64,000 nucleotides of DNA from Bifidobacterium sp. ESL0784 (GCF_029433295.1 NZ_JAQTHV010000002.1:1-64000), one strand, 5' to 3'; shown: positions 8,598 through 17,904, counted from the stretch's first letter. Translations and numbers: made by a program. The notes: generated from the letters alone by a model not told the origin.

Positions 8598-9422
8598 TCA
8601 AGAACGGTTTTCGCTCCCCGAACGCACGTCCTCGATTGCTTCGACGAATTGCGGAACCGTAAAGACGGTTTTCTCGATCCCGACGCCTTGCGCCACCCTA
8701 GTGATCGGTGGGGGCGTGACGTAGGATTTTTGCAATACATCAACTTGCGAAAAAACCTCTTCCGGCTTGCCGTCGATGAGTACGTTGCCTTGGCACATCA
8801 CGACGACGCGGTCGAAATTCGCGACCACGAATTTCATATCGTGGCTGATGGCGATGCACATCTTGCCTTCGTGTTTGAGTTCGGCGATCAAGTCGTGCAA
8901 ACGCGCGTCCCCCGCATAATCCTGCCCGCAGGTCGGCTCGTCGAAGACTATGGCATCCGGATCCATCATGATGACCGCTCCTATGCCGCAGAATTTCTTT
9001 TCCGTCGGACTTAGATCGGCGGGATGAACGTCAAGCTTGTCTTGCAAGCCGGTCAACGACGCGACCTTATCGATGCGATAGTCGATGGTGGCCTCGTCCA
9101 CGCCGATGTTCCTCGGGCCGAAAGCAAACTCCTCACGCACGGTTTCGAGGAACAGCTGGTCGTCAGGGTTCTGGAAAACATAACCCACACGCTTTGACCA
9201 CTGTGCCGTCGTACGTTTAGAGATTTCAGTCCCGTCAATCGTGAGTGTCCCTTGCGTTGGGCGTAGTATCCCGTTGAGCTGCTTGGCCAGCGTCGTCTTT
9301 CCCGCGCCGTTCTGCCCGATGATGGCCACCGACTGGTCGCCCTCGAAGCACAGGTTGATATCGTCAAGCGCCTGATGGCCGGACTTATAGCTGTAGCCGA
9401 CATTGCTTAGTTCGATCTTCAA
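8598..9422 (-). CDS. ECF transporter ATPase subunit with unusual signature motif
   Basis: The 274-residue ABC ATPase powers an energy-coupling-factor importer. Walker A is GQNGAGKTT (37-45), the Q-loop is FQNPDDQLF and Walker B is AIVFDEPTCGQD. The ABC signature reads LSPTEKK instead of LSGGQ, so this subunit's signature half-site may be weak. The start codon is TTG at 9422; TTGA overlaps the TGA stop of the preceding ATPase gene, and GGAGG lies about 10 bases upstream. It pairs with the ATPase at 9419-10270 and with the fused S-T membrane protein at 10267-11835. Confidence 0.86.
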   Translation of the reverse strand: MKIELSNVGYSYKSGHQALDDINLCFEGDQSVAIIGQNGAGKTTLAKQLNGILRPTQGTLTIDGTEISKRTTAQWSKRVGYVFQNPDDQLFLETVREEFAFGPRNIGVDEATIDYRIDKVASLTGLQDKLDVHPADLSPTEKKFCGIGAVIMMDPDAIVFDEPTCGQDYAGDARLHDLIAELKHEGKMCIAISHDMKFVVANFDRVVVMCQGNVLIDGKPEEVFSQVDVLQKSYVTPPPITRVAQGVGIEKTVFTVPQFVEAIEDVRSGSENRS

Positions 9423-10270
9423 TGCTCAAGCACCTCCTTGGTCATCGCCAGACTTTCGTCATAGGTAATCGCCAGCTTTCCATCGCTTAGCCCTCGCCGA
9501 GCAAGGCCTTTCGACAGTTTCACGTAATCGGGGACGTCGATGCCGTAACGCTCGATACCGGGAGTGGAAAATATTTCACGAGGACCGCCAGCAAGCCGCA
9601 CCTGTCCGCGCTCCATCACGACGACGGTATCGGCGTATCGCGCAACCCGTTCCATGTCGTGATCGACCATGATGACGGTAATCCCGGAGGCGTTGAGCTG
9701 CTTAACGATATCGAAGATCTCGGAAGCCCCGAGCGGATCAAGCTGCGTGGTGCACTCGTCGAGCACGAGGATATTGGGCTCCAAAATGAACGTGGAGCCG
9801 AACGCGACGCGCTGCACCTGTCCGCCGGAAAGCTCCAACGGATCCCGCTCGAGCAGATTTTCGATATGCATCAGCTGCGAGACCAATTTCACCCGGCGTC
9901 GCATTTCCTCACGTGAAACGCCTCGGTTGCCGAGACCATAAGCCAGTTCCTCAGCGACGGTTCCCGAAGCATAGGTGAGCTGGTTGAATGGGTTCTGAAA
10001 GACCAAACCAATATAATTAGACAGGTCGGCCACACTGGCGTCGGCCGTATCCGCGCCGTTGATGCGCACGCTGCCTTCACTTTTGCCCGTGAAATAGTGC
10101 GGAATGAGACCGACCAAAGCGTTGCACAGCGTCGTTTTGCCGGCACCGTTGGCTCCGACGATGCAGACGAACTCACCTTCGCGCAGGGTGAGGCTCACGT
10201 CCTTGATCGCCGGGGTTTCGGCATCCTGATAAGTGAATGAATAATTATCTACTTCAACAACTGGTTTCAT
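9419..10270 (-). CDS. ECF transporter ATPase subunit
   Basis: The 283-residue ABC ATPase has Walker A GANGAGKTT, Q-loop FQNPFNQLTY, signature LSGGQVQR and Walker B ILVLDECTTQLDP, close to EcfA proteins apart from Cys in place of Pro after the catalytic Glu. The ATG at 10270 overlaps the stop of the S-T fusion gene as ATGA and has GGGGAGGT just upstream, so it is preferred to an in-frame ATG at 10285. With the neighbouring ATPase it would form a heterodimer driving substrate uptake. The signature is intact here and altered in the partner, so the two ATP sites are probably not equivalent. Confidence 0.88.
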   Translation of the reverse strand: MKPVVEVDNYSFTYQDAETPAIKDVSLTLREGEFVCIVGANGAGKTTLCNALVGLIPHYFTGKSEGSVRINGADTADASVADLSNYIGLVFQNPFNQLTYASGTVAEELAYGLGNRGVSREEMRRRVKLVSQLMHIENLLERDPLELSGGQVQRVAFGSTFILEPNILVLDECTTQLDPLGASEIFDIVKQLNASGITVIMVDHDMERVARYADTVVVMERGQVRLAGGPREIFSTPGIERYGIDVPDYVKLSKGLARRGLSDGKLAITYDESLAMTKEVLEH

Positions 10271-11835
10271 CGCACACCTCCCCATGGATAGGTCACCGGA
10301 AACATCCCGGTGTGATCGAGAATCGAAAGGACAAGGACCACCAAGAAAACGGCGATCAACGACCAGAGAGCCACTGCGTCCTTGGAAGTCCAGGAAACCT
10401 TGACATAATTGGTCCGACGGACTCCTTTGATACCAAAGCCACGCGTTTCCAACGTCATGCCGCGCTCCTGGGCATCGGAGAGTGAGGACATGACGACCGG
10501 CCCGATCAGCGGCAGGAAAGCCTTGAACCGAGAAACCAAGCTTCCGCCTGTGGTCAGCCCACGTGCGCTTTGCGCCTGACGGATCACGGTTGTTTTGCGC
10601 TGCATCTGCGGCACCACGTTCAATGAAGCGAAAATCAGGTAACCGAGCTTGCTCGGGCAGCCGATCTGCGTCAACGCTGCCACGAGCGAGCCGATATAGG
10701 TCGTTTTGTTGGCGATATAGAAGCTGCCAAGGAAGACCAAAACGGTGACCACGATCTTCGAGGCGTAGAGCACGCCTTGCAGGCCCAGCTGCGCGAAGCC
10801 GAAATCGGCGATGACAATGGTGTTCTTGGGGCTATAAAGGCCCTGGATGAACATCAGCATGATGGCCATCGGAATACCGAAACCAAACATCAGCTTGGAG
10901 AACGCCCTCAGACAGCCGACGCGCCAGGCGAGAACGAAAAGACCGGCGACAATGACCAAACCCAGGGTGAAATCCGGCCAGACCAGGGCGGCAAGTCCCA
11001 TCAGGAACACACCGAGGAATTTCACCAGAGGATTGGCCCTGCCCATCGCCCCCGGCGCGTCGTGCACCGAGTCGGCCTTGCGCAGGCGCTCGTCCATTTC
11101 GGCATCGGATGGCAAGGTGTTGGGGTTGGCATTGCCGCTTTTGCCCTTACACAAATCGGCGAGGATGAATTCAAGGTTGTAGCCGTGAGAGGCCGCGTCC
11201 GCCTTGATGGGCTTGAAATTGGTCGTCTTGATATTGCCCGAGGCGTACTGGCTCATAAAGCGGCGCGGAATCTTACCCACGACGATGGTGACGATGACCA
11301 GGGTGATGCCTTTGTCAATCAGATTCTCCAGCATCGACGAGGAAAAGACCGAGATGAGGATGTTCTTCCATGCCACGGTGAGTGCCGCAGTGAGGATGGA
11401 AGTGCCGTTGACACCTGTGGCACCGCCGTAAACGAAAACGGTGATCATCGAGGCGGTGACGGTATTGATCGCGGAACAGGCCAGCCAGATCAGCAGGATT
11501 CCCCACAGCTTTTTAAGCAACCCGGCCTTGACCATATAGCCGACCGCCAACCCGCAGAGCACGCTCGAAAGCGCATAGGGCAGGTAGACCGGGTTGGCCA
11601 CGATGGCCAGGAAAACATTGGTCAAAAGCCCGCACAGCGCGGCGACCCACGGTCCGCTCAGACAGGCGATGACCATGGTGCCGATCATGTCCATGAATAG
11701 CGGCAGTTTCAGCGTCGAACACAAGGTTCCGCCAATGAGGTTGATTCCCACCGCAATAGGAATCAGCACCAGCGATTTTGTCGAGAATTGGGAAGTAATA
11801 CTATGTAACAGCTTGGACCATAACGTTACTTTCAT
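10267..11835 (-). CDS. ECF transporter S component fused to T component
   Basis: The 522-residue membrane protein joins two ECF parts. Residues 1-200 hold about six hydrophobic segments like a substrate-binding S component (LKLPLFMDMIGT, GPWVAALCGLLTN). A polar linker (about 205-275) follows. Residues 275-522 resemble EcfT, with the two coupling motifs near SARGL and LETRGFG that dock on the ATPases. S and T components are usually separate and one T serves many S proteins, so the fusion implies a dedicated importer. It heads the operon with two ATPases, ribokinase, nucleoside hydrolase and an MFS carrier, so a nucleoside is the likeliest substrate. This is inferred from context only. Confidence 0.84.
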   Translation of the reverse strand: MKVTLWSKLLHSITSQFSTKSLVLIPIAVGINLIGGTLCSTLKLPLFMDMIGTMVIACLSGPWVAALCGLLTNVFLAIVANPVYLPYALSSVLCGLAVGYMVKAGLLKKLWGILLIWLACSAINTVTASMITVFVYGGATGVNGTSILTAALTVAWKNILISVFSSSMLENLIDKGITLVIVTIVVGKIPRRFMSQYASGNIKTTNFKPIKADAASHGYNLEFILADLCKGKSGNANPNTLPSDAEMDERLRKADSVHDAPGAMGRANPLVKFLGVFLMGLAALVWPDFTLGLVIVAGLFVLAWRVGCLRAFSKLMFGFGIPMAIMLMFIQGLYSPKNTIVIADFGFAQLGLQGVLYASKIVVTVLVFLGSFYIANKTTYIGSLVAALTQIGCPSKLGYLIFASLNVVPQMQRKTTVIRQAQSARGLTTGGSLVSRFKAFLPLIGPVVMSSLSDAQERGMTLETRGFGIKGVRRTNYVKVSWTSKDAVALWSLIAVFLVVLVLSILDHTGMFPVTYPWGGVR

Positions 11836-12157
11836 GCCACACTCACCAATCTTTCATGACCGGCACAGCATCATTGCCTGCAGCTATACCCGTTGAAAAA
11901 CGATTTACTTACATTCTTTTCTGTTCACATCCAAAAAACCTATAAATAGCGTTAATTAGACACCCCAATATTTATTAACCGATATCCGGCCAGAGCTCGA
12001 TAGTAAACGAGCGGCCAAAAGAACGCAAACTGCCTAATTTTTTATCACTTAAAGCAAAGTTTTTGTTGTTTCATCCATATCTACTGATAGAGGTGGACGA
12101 TAAAATTAGACACTGAAATTTAAAATAATTTCATCGCAGGAAGCATAGGCAACGCAA
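11836..12157 (-). promoter_or_regulatory. Upstream region of the ECF/nucleoside operon
   Basis: There is no gene here. The stretch is AT-rich and should hold the operon promoter. The 10-mer AATTAGACAC occurs twice in the same orientation (11954-11963 and 12104-12113), exactly 150 bp apart. These may be binding sites for a regulator acting at a distance or chance copies. No riboswitch structure was recognised. Confidence 0.4.
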
Positions 12158-12193
12158 GATGCCCGTCACGGCCTTTCGGCTATGACGGGCATC
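12158..12193 (-). terminator. Terminator-like hairpin after the ABC exporter genes
   Basis: GATGCCCGTCA (12158-12168) pairs perfectly with TGACGGGCATC (12183-12193) around a 14-base loop, 36 bp after the exporter stop codon. The following bases on the minus strand (TTGCGTTGCC) contain few T residues, so termination may be partial. Confidence 0.55.
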
Positions 12194-12228
12194 AAAAATC
12201 CCGAAGGAACTTATCCGGCTACCCCTCG

Positions 12229-14328
12229 CTACTCCAACTCGAGCTTACCGGTGTAAAGCTGGTAGTACTCGCCGTGCTGGGCGATGAGCTCGTCGTGGGT
12301 GCCGCGCTCGATGATGCGGCCATGATCGAGCACCATGATGATGTCCGAATTGCGCACGGTCGAAAGCCTGTGGGCGATGACAAAAACGGTGCGTCCATTC
12401 ATCAGCGCATCCATACCCTGCTCCACGACTTCCTCGGTGCGGGTATCGATGGAGCTAGTCGCCTCGTCCAGAATCATGGCGGGCGGGTCGGCCACGGCGG
12501 CGCGAGCGATGGAAATCAGCTGGCGCTGACCCTGAGAAAGCCCGGAGCCGTCGCCTTGCAGCACGGTGTTGTAGCCCTCCGGCAGCATGCGGATGAAGCC
12601 GTCTGCGTTGGTGCGCTTGGCGGCGTCGATACATTCCTCATCGGTGGCGTCGAGCTTGCCGTAGCGGATGTTGTCGAGCACCGTGCCGGTGAAGAGGTTG
12701 ACATCCTGCAGCACGATTCCCAGCGAACGGCGCAGGTCGGCCTTCTTGATGTTGTTGACATCGATGCCGTCGTAAAGGATCTGACCTTCCTGCACATCGT
12801 AGAAGCGGTTGATGAGGTTGGTGATGGTGGTCTTGCCGGCACCGGTGGCCCCAACAAGCGCCATCTTCTGACCCGGTTTGGCGAACCAGGTAATGTCATG
12901 CAAAACGGTTTTGTCGGGATTATATCCGAAGGAAACGTTGGTGAAGCGTACGTCGCCACACAGCAACGTGAGGCGGCCATCGGGCGAAGTAATCGCCTTT
13001 TCGTGCGCCTTCATCGCCACCTCACGGGCCGAACCCTTGAGCTTCTTGGCGGCCTCGAGCGATCGTGTGCCGTCGTCGTCCGCGGCGCGCTTCCAAGCCC
13101 AGTGACCGGTCTCGTGGTCGGTCTCGGTCATGGTGCGGCCGTCGGAGCCGAGTTCGACGCTGACCAGACGCACGGTGCCGTTGTCGGATTCCACCGGTTC
13201 GTCGATCAGGTTGAAGATACGCGCGGCGCCGGCGAGCGCCATCATGATCATGTTGATCTGCGAGGAAATCTGGCTGATCGGGTTGATCAGGGCCTTGGAA
13301 AGCGTCAGGAACGAAACGATCATGCCCAACGACAGCGTGCCGGAACCGGAGATGCCGAAATTGAACCAGCCGTTGATGCCCGCGATGCCGCCGACGATGG
13401 CCAGCAGTACGTAAAGCACATTGCCCATGTTGCCGATCACCGGCATGGTGATGTTCGCGTAGATGTTGGCCTTGGACGAGGCTTCAAAAAGCTCCTCGTT
13501 CTTTTTGTCGAAGACAGCCTGCGTGGCGTCCTCGTGATTAAAGACCTTGATGACCTTCTGGCCGTTGACGGATTCCTCGACGTACGCGTTGACATCGCCG
13601 ATGGTCTCCTGCTGACGCATGAAGTAGCGCCCGGAACGGCTGACGATCACACGCACCACCAACATCATCAGCACCACGAACACGACGGTGAAGATGGTGA
13701 ACGGCACGGAAAGCCAGAGCATCGCGAAAAGCGCGGCCACCACGGAGGCCCCGGAAATCAGGAGCTGCGGCATGGCCTGCGAAACCATCTGGCGCAGGGT
13801 GTCGGTGTCGTTAGTGTAGCGGCTCATCATGTCGCCGTGTTCGTGGGTGTCGAAGTAGCGGATCGGCAGCTTCTGCTGGTGTTCGAACATCTCGTCGCGT
13901 ACCGTCTTCAGCACGCCCTGCTCGATGCCGACGACCATGTAGTTCCAAACGAACGAGGCGACCATGCCCAGCGCGTAAATGGAACCGACGATGATGGTCA
14001 TGTGGATGAGCGGGCCCCAGTCGGGCGTCTGCGCGTGGATGAACGGCATGATGCAGTTGTCAATCAGCGGTTGCAGCACGAACGAGGGCAGCGACTGGGT
14101 GCAGGCGCAGATCAGAATGCCGATAATCACGACGATGCACTGCCAGCGGTAGTGGAAGATGTAGCCCAAAAGCCGTTTGGTGGTACCCTTCGGCGCCTTC
14201 TGCACCGCTGGCATGCCAGACTTGCCGGCCTTGTTCTTCTTCATCGCATCCCTCGCCTGGCTCTTGTCGCTGGTAGCGGTTACGTCCTGCTCGTTGCTGT
14301 TTTTCGTAGTCATGGTCGCTTCACTCAT
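12229..14328 (-). CDS. ABC exporter half-transporter, catalytically competent subunit
   Basis: The 699-residue protein has a polar N-terminus (1-50), a six-helix ABC exporter membrane domain (about 55-375), a long charged linker (about 378-455) and an ATPase domain. Walker A is GATGAGKTT, the signature is LSQGQ, Walker B is AMILDEATSSID with the catalytic Glu, and the switch His is present (IAHRLSTV). The ATG at 14328 lies inside the end of the upstream exporter gene (8-bp overlap) with AAGGGG nine bases before it. Together with that partner it should form a heterodimeric drug, lipid or peptide exporter of the LmrCD/BmrCD/TM287-288 type. The substrate is unknown; no regulator gene is adjacent. 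Confidence 0.9.
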   Translation of the reverse strand: MSEATMTTKNSNEQDVTATSDKSQARDAMKKNKAGKSGMPAVQKAPKGTTKRLLGYIFHYRWQCIVVIIGILICACTQSLPSFVLQPLIDNCIMPFIHAQTPDWGPLIHMTIIVGSIYALGMVASFVWNYMVVGIEQGVLKTVRDEMFEHQQKLPIRYFDTHEHGDMMSRYTNDTDTLRQMVSQAMPQLLISGASVVAALFAMLWLSVPFTIFTVVFVVLMMLVVRVIVSRSGRYFMRQQETIGDVNAYVEESVNGQKVIKVFNHEDATQAVFDKKNEELFEASSKANIYANITMPVIGNMGNVLYVLLAIVGGIAGINGWFNFGISGSGTLSLGMIVSFLTLSKALINPISQISSQINMIMMALAGAARIFNLIDEPVESDNGTVRLVSVELGSDGRTMTETDHETGHWAWKRAADDDGTRSLEAAKKLKGSAREVAMKAHEKAITSPDGRLTLLCGDVRFTNVSFGYNPDKTVLHDITWFAKPGQKMALVGATGAGKTTITNLINRFYDVQEGQILYDGIDVNNIKKADLRRSLGIVLQDVNLFTGTVLDNIRYGKLDATDEECIDAAKRTNADGFIRMLPEGYNTVLQGDGSGLSQGQRQLISIARAAVADPPAMILDEATSSIDTRTEEVVEQGMDALMNGRTVFVIAHRLSTVRNSDIIMVLDHGRIIERGTHDELIAQHGEYYQLYTGKLELE

Positions 14329-16153
14329 CGTCATCATCCCCCTTGCCCTGGTTCTTCGTCTGGGATTCATAAATCGAACGGTATTCCTCGCACGTCTTCA
14401 ACAGCTCGTCGTGCGTGCCGTGGTCGAGGATACGGCCTTCATCCATGACGATGATCTCGTCGGATTCCTGCACGGAAGCAAGCCTCTGGGCGATGATGAT
14501 CTTGGTGGTATCGGGAATCTCGGTGGTGAAAGCATTGCGGATCAGCTTGTCCGTCTTGGTGTCGACGGCGCTGGTGGAATCGTCAAGAATGAGAATCTTC
14601 GGTTTTTTAAGCAGCGCTCGGGCGATGCACAAGCGTTGCCGCTGCCCGCCGGAAACGTTGGAGCCGCCTTCCTCGATGTAGGTGTCGTAGCCCTTCGGGA
14701 ATTCGCGGATGAACCCATCGGCCTGCGCAAGCTTGCAGACGCGCACCACGTCTTCATCGGTGGCGTTCGGATTGCCCCAGCGGATGTTTTCGGCGATGGT
14801 GCCGGTGAAGAGGACGTTCTTCTGCAGCACCATGGCCACTGCGTCGCGCAGGGCAACCAAGTCGTAATCACGAACGTCGTGCCCGCCGACTTCAAGGGAG
14901 CCGGACGACACGTCATAAAGACGCGGGATGAGCTGCACCAAGCTGGACTTGGACGAGCCGGTGCCACCGACGATGCCGACGGTCTTGCCGGCCTTGATGT
15001 CGAGATTGATGTCTTCGAGCACCGGTCGTTCGCTGCTTTCGGAATAGCGGAAGGTGACATCGTTGAATTTGATGGAACCGTTGGGCACGTCCATGATCGG
15101 GTGACTATTGTCGCGCACCGTGCTCACTTCGTTCAGCACCTGGCAGATACGCTCGGCGTCCGCGCGGGAGATGACAACCATGACCACAATCATCGAGACC
15201 ATGTTCAGCGACATCAGAATCTGCATGGCGTAGGTGACCAGCGCGGTCAGGTCGCCGGTGGTCAGGCCCAGCATGGGATTGTTGTGCGAGGCGACGATCT
15301 GCTTGGTGCCCATCCACGAGATCACCAGCATCGCGCCGTAGATGCAGGTGTTGAGGATCGGCCAGTTGAAGGCCATGACGTGCTCGGCCTTGCAGTAAAG
15401 CTTGAAGATGCGCTGAGAGACGCGGCCGAACTTGCGGTCCTCATGCTCCTCGCGGTCGTAGGACTTGACCACGCGGATACCCTGCAGGTTTTCGTCGACG
15501 ATGTTGTTCAGGTGGTCATAGGTATGGAAGACCTTCTCGAAAATCGGGTGCACGGAAAGTGCCAGCCCCGTGAGCGCCACGCCCAGAATCGGGATGATGA
15601 CAAGGAACACCATCGAGATCGAATGGCTGATCCTGAAGGAGAAGATCCACGCGACGATGACCATCATCGGGGCGCGCACGGCCACGCGGATGATCATCTG
15701 GAAGGCGAACTGGATGTTGGTGACGTCGGTGGTGAGTCTCGTGATGATCGAGCCGGTGGAGAACCTGTCGATGTTGGTGAAGCTGAAACTCTGCACCTTC
15801 TCGAACAAATCGTGACGCAGGTTCTTGGCGAACCCGGACGAGCCAATGGCCGCGTAACGCCCGGACATGAATCCGGCGAACAGCGAGAGGACGGCGCAAC
15901 CCAGCAGGATGATGCCGAATTTCCAGATGGCCGGCATCGAACCGCCGGAGACGCCTTGATCGATCAGCTCGGCCATGATGGTGGGAATCACGATCTCGAG
16001 GACGCTTTCGACCATCACGAAGGCCGGAGCCAAAAGACTTTCGCGCTTGTATTCGCGCAGGCTGTGCAGCAACGTGCGAATCAGATGCTTGGGGCGTTCC
16101 TGATCCGTTGCTATCACCTGCGTGTTCTGGGGAGCATCAAGTGCCTTGCTCAT
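14321..16153 (-). CDS. ABC exporter half-transporter with degenerate ATP site
   Basis: The 610-residue protein carries a six-helix exporter membrane domain and an ATPase domain with Walker A GGTGSSKSS and an intact signature VSGGQ. Walker B reads ILILDDSTSAVD, with Asp in place of the catalytic Glu, and the switch motif reads IAQRLASV, with Gln in place of His. These two changes are the known marks of the degenerate site in heterodimeric exporters. The start at 16153 (MSKALD) follows GAGGG; the open frame runs further upstream without a plausible start site. It is followed directly by its partner gene, with overlapping ends. Confidence 0.9.
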   Translation of the reverse strand: MSKALDAPQNTQVIATDQERPKHLIRTLLHSLREYKRESLLAPAFVMVESVLEIVIPTIMAELIDQGVSGGSMPAIWKFGIILLGCAVLSLFAGFMSGRYAAIGSSGFAKNLRHDLFEKVQSFSFTNIDRFSTGSIITRLTTDVTNIQFAFQMIIRVAVRAPMMVIVAWIFSFRISHSISMVFLVIIPILGVALTGLALSVHPIFEKVFHTYDHLNNIVDENLQGIRVVKSYDREEHEDRKFGRVSQRIFKLYCKAEHVMAFNWPILNTCIYGAMLVISWMGTKQIVASHNNPMLGLTTGDLTALVTYAMQILMSLNMVSMIVVMVVISRADAERICQVLNEVSTVRDNSHPIMDVPNGSIKFNDVTFRYSESSERPVLEDINLDIKAGKTVGIVGGTGSSKSSLVQLIPRLYDVSSGSLEVGGHDVRDYDLVALRDAVAMVLQKNVLFTGTIAENIRWGNPNATDEDVVRVCKLAQADGFIREFPKGYDTYIEEGGSNVSGGQRQRLCIARALLKKPKILILDDSTSAVDTKTDKLIRNAFTTEIPDTTKIIIAQRLASVQESDEIIVMDEGRILDHGTHDELLKTCEEYRSIYESQTKNQGKGDDDDE

Positions 16154-16517
16154 CCATCCCTCTTTTCTTGCTTTTTGCGCCTTACCGCCGCTTCTCCCCC
16201 ATGACTTTCGTCCCGTTTCGTGTCGATACGACGTGTAAAATTCGTAGCGCGTATCCGGCCAGAAGCGAGGGACTACTGAAGCCGACAGACTATATAACGC
16301 TATTATGAACCGGCTACAATATATTAGTCTTAAACGTGGATGCCAACAGTCTGAATTCGCCATTCACGAACTTCCCCTGAATTGACGTTTTAAGCTCAGA
16401 GAGAATTATCTACAACGAACGAGTATCGATTTTTATTGATTTTCCGCTTAAGCAGATAAACAAACCCTTCCATTCTTGGAAAAATATAATCGGATGAAGA
16501 TTACTCTGATAAAATAC
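16154..16517. other. Intergenic region between divergent exporter and MFS genes
   Basis: No gene is visible. The left part should hold the exporter promoter (minus strand) and the AT-rich right part the promoter of the MFS gene; a -10-like TAAAAT is at 16510-16515. Confidence 0.4.
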
Positions 16518-16535
16518 TTACCGACCGGACGGTAA
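16518..16535 (+). promoter_or_regulatory. Probable TetR-family operator in front of the MFS gene
   Basis: TTACCGACCGGACGGTAA is an 18-bp imperfect palindrome with TTACCG and CGGTAA arms. It lies just after a -10-like TAAAAT and 35 bp before the MFS start, a position suited to repression. The TetR gene at 18015 is the nearest candidate regulator. Confidence 0.5.
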
Positions 16536-16569
16536 CTCCGTTGTTACCCCGAAATCAAGGAGGAAATGC

Positions 16570-17850
16570 ATGGCTGCAGAAACACAATCAGAAATATTTG
16601 TGACACCACCAAGTCTGGCGCCTGACACTCAAAAACCACTCGAACACAAAGTTCGCTTCGCTCTTGGTTTCCTAATCATCTCACTGATGTGGGGCATCCC
16701 ATTCAGCATGGGTTCCGGCGTGCTGCTGCCGCAGGTCTTCTCAGGCATCAAAGGCATTTCCGCTGAAGGCGCGCTCGGCACGATGAATGCCGTCAGCTCG
16801 ATCTTCGCGTTGGTCTCCAACATCGTCTTCGGCACGTTTTCCGATGTCTCCAAGTTCAAGATCGGCAAGCGCACCCCATGGATCGTCGCCGGCGGCGTCA
16901 TCGGTGCTGTAGGCTACTTCCTCACGGCTCACTCCACTTCACTGGTCTGGATGGTCGTCGGCTGGTGCATCGTCCAGGTCGGCATCAACTGCCTGATCGC
17001 CCCCGCAGTCGCCGTACTCTCCGACCGTATCCCCGAAGATGTGCGCGGCACGTTCTCCGCTCTCTACGGTGCCGGTCAGATCGTCGGCATGCAGGCCGGC
17101 AACTTCATCGGCAGCTTCTTCCTGACCAAGCTCAACACCGGTCTGACCATCGGCACCTGCATCTTCCTCTTCTCTGGCCTGGTTACCGTCATCATCTGGC
17201 CTCGTGAGAAGTCCGCAGAGAACAACACGAGGGCCACCTCCGTAGGTGAAATCCTCAAGTCCTTCGTCCCGCCGACCAAGAATTGCCGCGATTTCTACCT
17301 TGCTCTCTTCGGCCGTCTCGCCTTCGTCATCGGCACCTTCATGATCTCCGGCTACCAGCTGCTGATCCTCGAGCGCTACATCCACCTGAGTGTCAAGGAT
17401 GCCGGCATCGCCATGCAGGTCATGTCGATCATCACCATGGTCACCACCATTCTTGCTTCGGTGGTTTCCGGCCCGCTTTCCGACTATCTGCATCGCCGCA
17501 AGTTCATCGTCGCCATCGCCTGCGTCATCATCGCCCTCGGCATGCTCGTGGCGTGGGTCATGCCCACCACCACCGGCATCTACATCTACGCGACGCTCGC
17601 CGGCCTCGGCAACGGCTGCTACATGTCCGTCGACCAGGCGCTCAACGTCGACGTCCTGCCCAACCCGCAGGAAGCCGGTAAGGACCTCGGCATCCTGAAC
17701 CTCGCCAACACCATCGGCCAGGCTCTCGCCCCGGCCTTCACCACGCTGTTCATCGGCATCACCGGCGGCTACAAGGGCGTCTTCCCCGTCGCCATCGTCT
17801 TCCTGCTCGTCGGCACCATCTTCATCATGATGATCCGCAGGGTCAAGTAA
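16570..17850 (+). CDS. MFS sugar-type transporter
   Basis: The 426-residue carrier has about 12 hydrophobic segments and MFS loop motifs (GTFSDVSKFKIGKRTPW, about 85-101; SGPLSDYLHRRKF in the second half). It is clearly paralogous to the MFS protein at 26723-28051: both share VRGT.SA.YGAG and VDQAL.VDVLPN..EAGKDLGILNLA. Such proteins accompany glycosidase genes and are probably glycoside:cation symporters. AAGGAGG lies six bases before the ATG. The gene is followed by its own terminator and a TetR gene whose protein also has a paralogue beside the second MFS gene. The substrate is unknown; a short beta-glycoside is a guess from the neighbourhood. Confidence 0.85.
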   Translation: MAAETQSEIFVTPPSLAPDTQKPLEHKVRFALGFLIISLMWGIPFSMGSGVLLPQVFSGIKGISAEGALGTMNAVSSIFALVSNIVFGTFSDVSKFKIGKRTPWIVAGGVIGAVGYFLTAHSTSLVWMVVGWCIVQVGINCLIAPAVAVLSDRIPEDVRGTFSALYGAGQIVGMQAGNFIGSFFLTKLNTGLTIGTCIFLFSGLVTVIIWPREKSAENNTRATSVGEILKSFVPPTKNCRDFYLALFGRLAFVIGTFMISGYQLLILERYIHLSVKDAGIAMQVMSIITMVTTILASVVSGPLSDYLHRRKFIVAIACVIIALGMLVAWVMPTTTGIYIYATLAGLGNGCYMSVDQALNVDVLPNPQEAGKDLGILNLANTIGQALAPAFTTLFIGITGGYKGVFPVAIVFLLVGTIFIMMIRRVK

Positions 17851-17868
17851 GACTCGAGTAATTGCAAG

Positions 17869-17904
17869 TGATGCCGTGCCCTTAGGTTTCAGGGCACGGC
17901 ATCA
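17869..17904 (+). terminator. Terminator after the MFS gene
   Basis: A perfect 14-bp stem (TGATGCCGTGCCCT at 17869-17882, AGGGCACGGCATCA at 17891-17904) with an 8-base loop lies 18 bp beyond the stop codon. The T tract after it is poor. Confidence 0.65.

Noticed and set aside
11836..12157. Purine riboswitch in front of the nucleoside operon
   Set aside because: I could not find a matching three-way junction or the conserved loop sequences on the minus strand.
12274..14448. 724-codon plus-strand open frame opposite an ABC exporter gene
   Set aside because: It is His/Asp/Gly-rich with no domain, while the minus strand carries a complete ABC exporter with all motifs.
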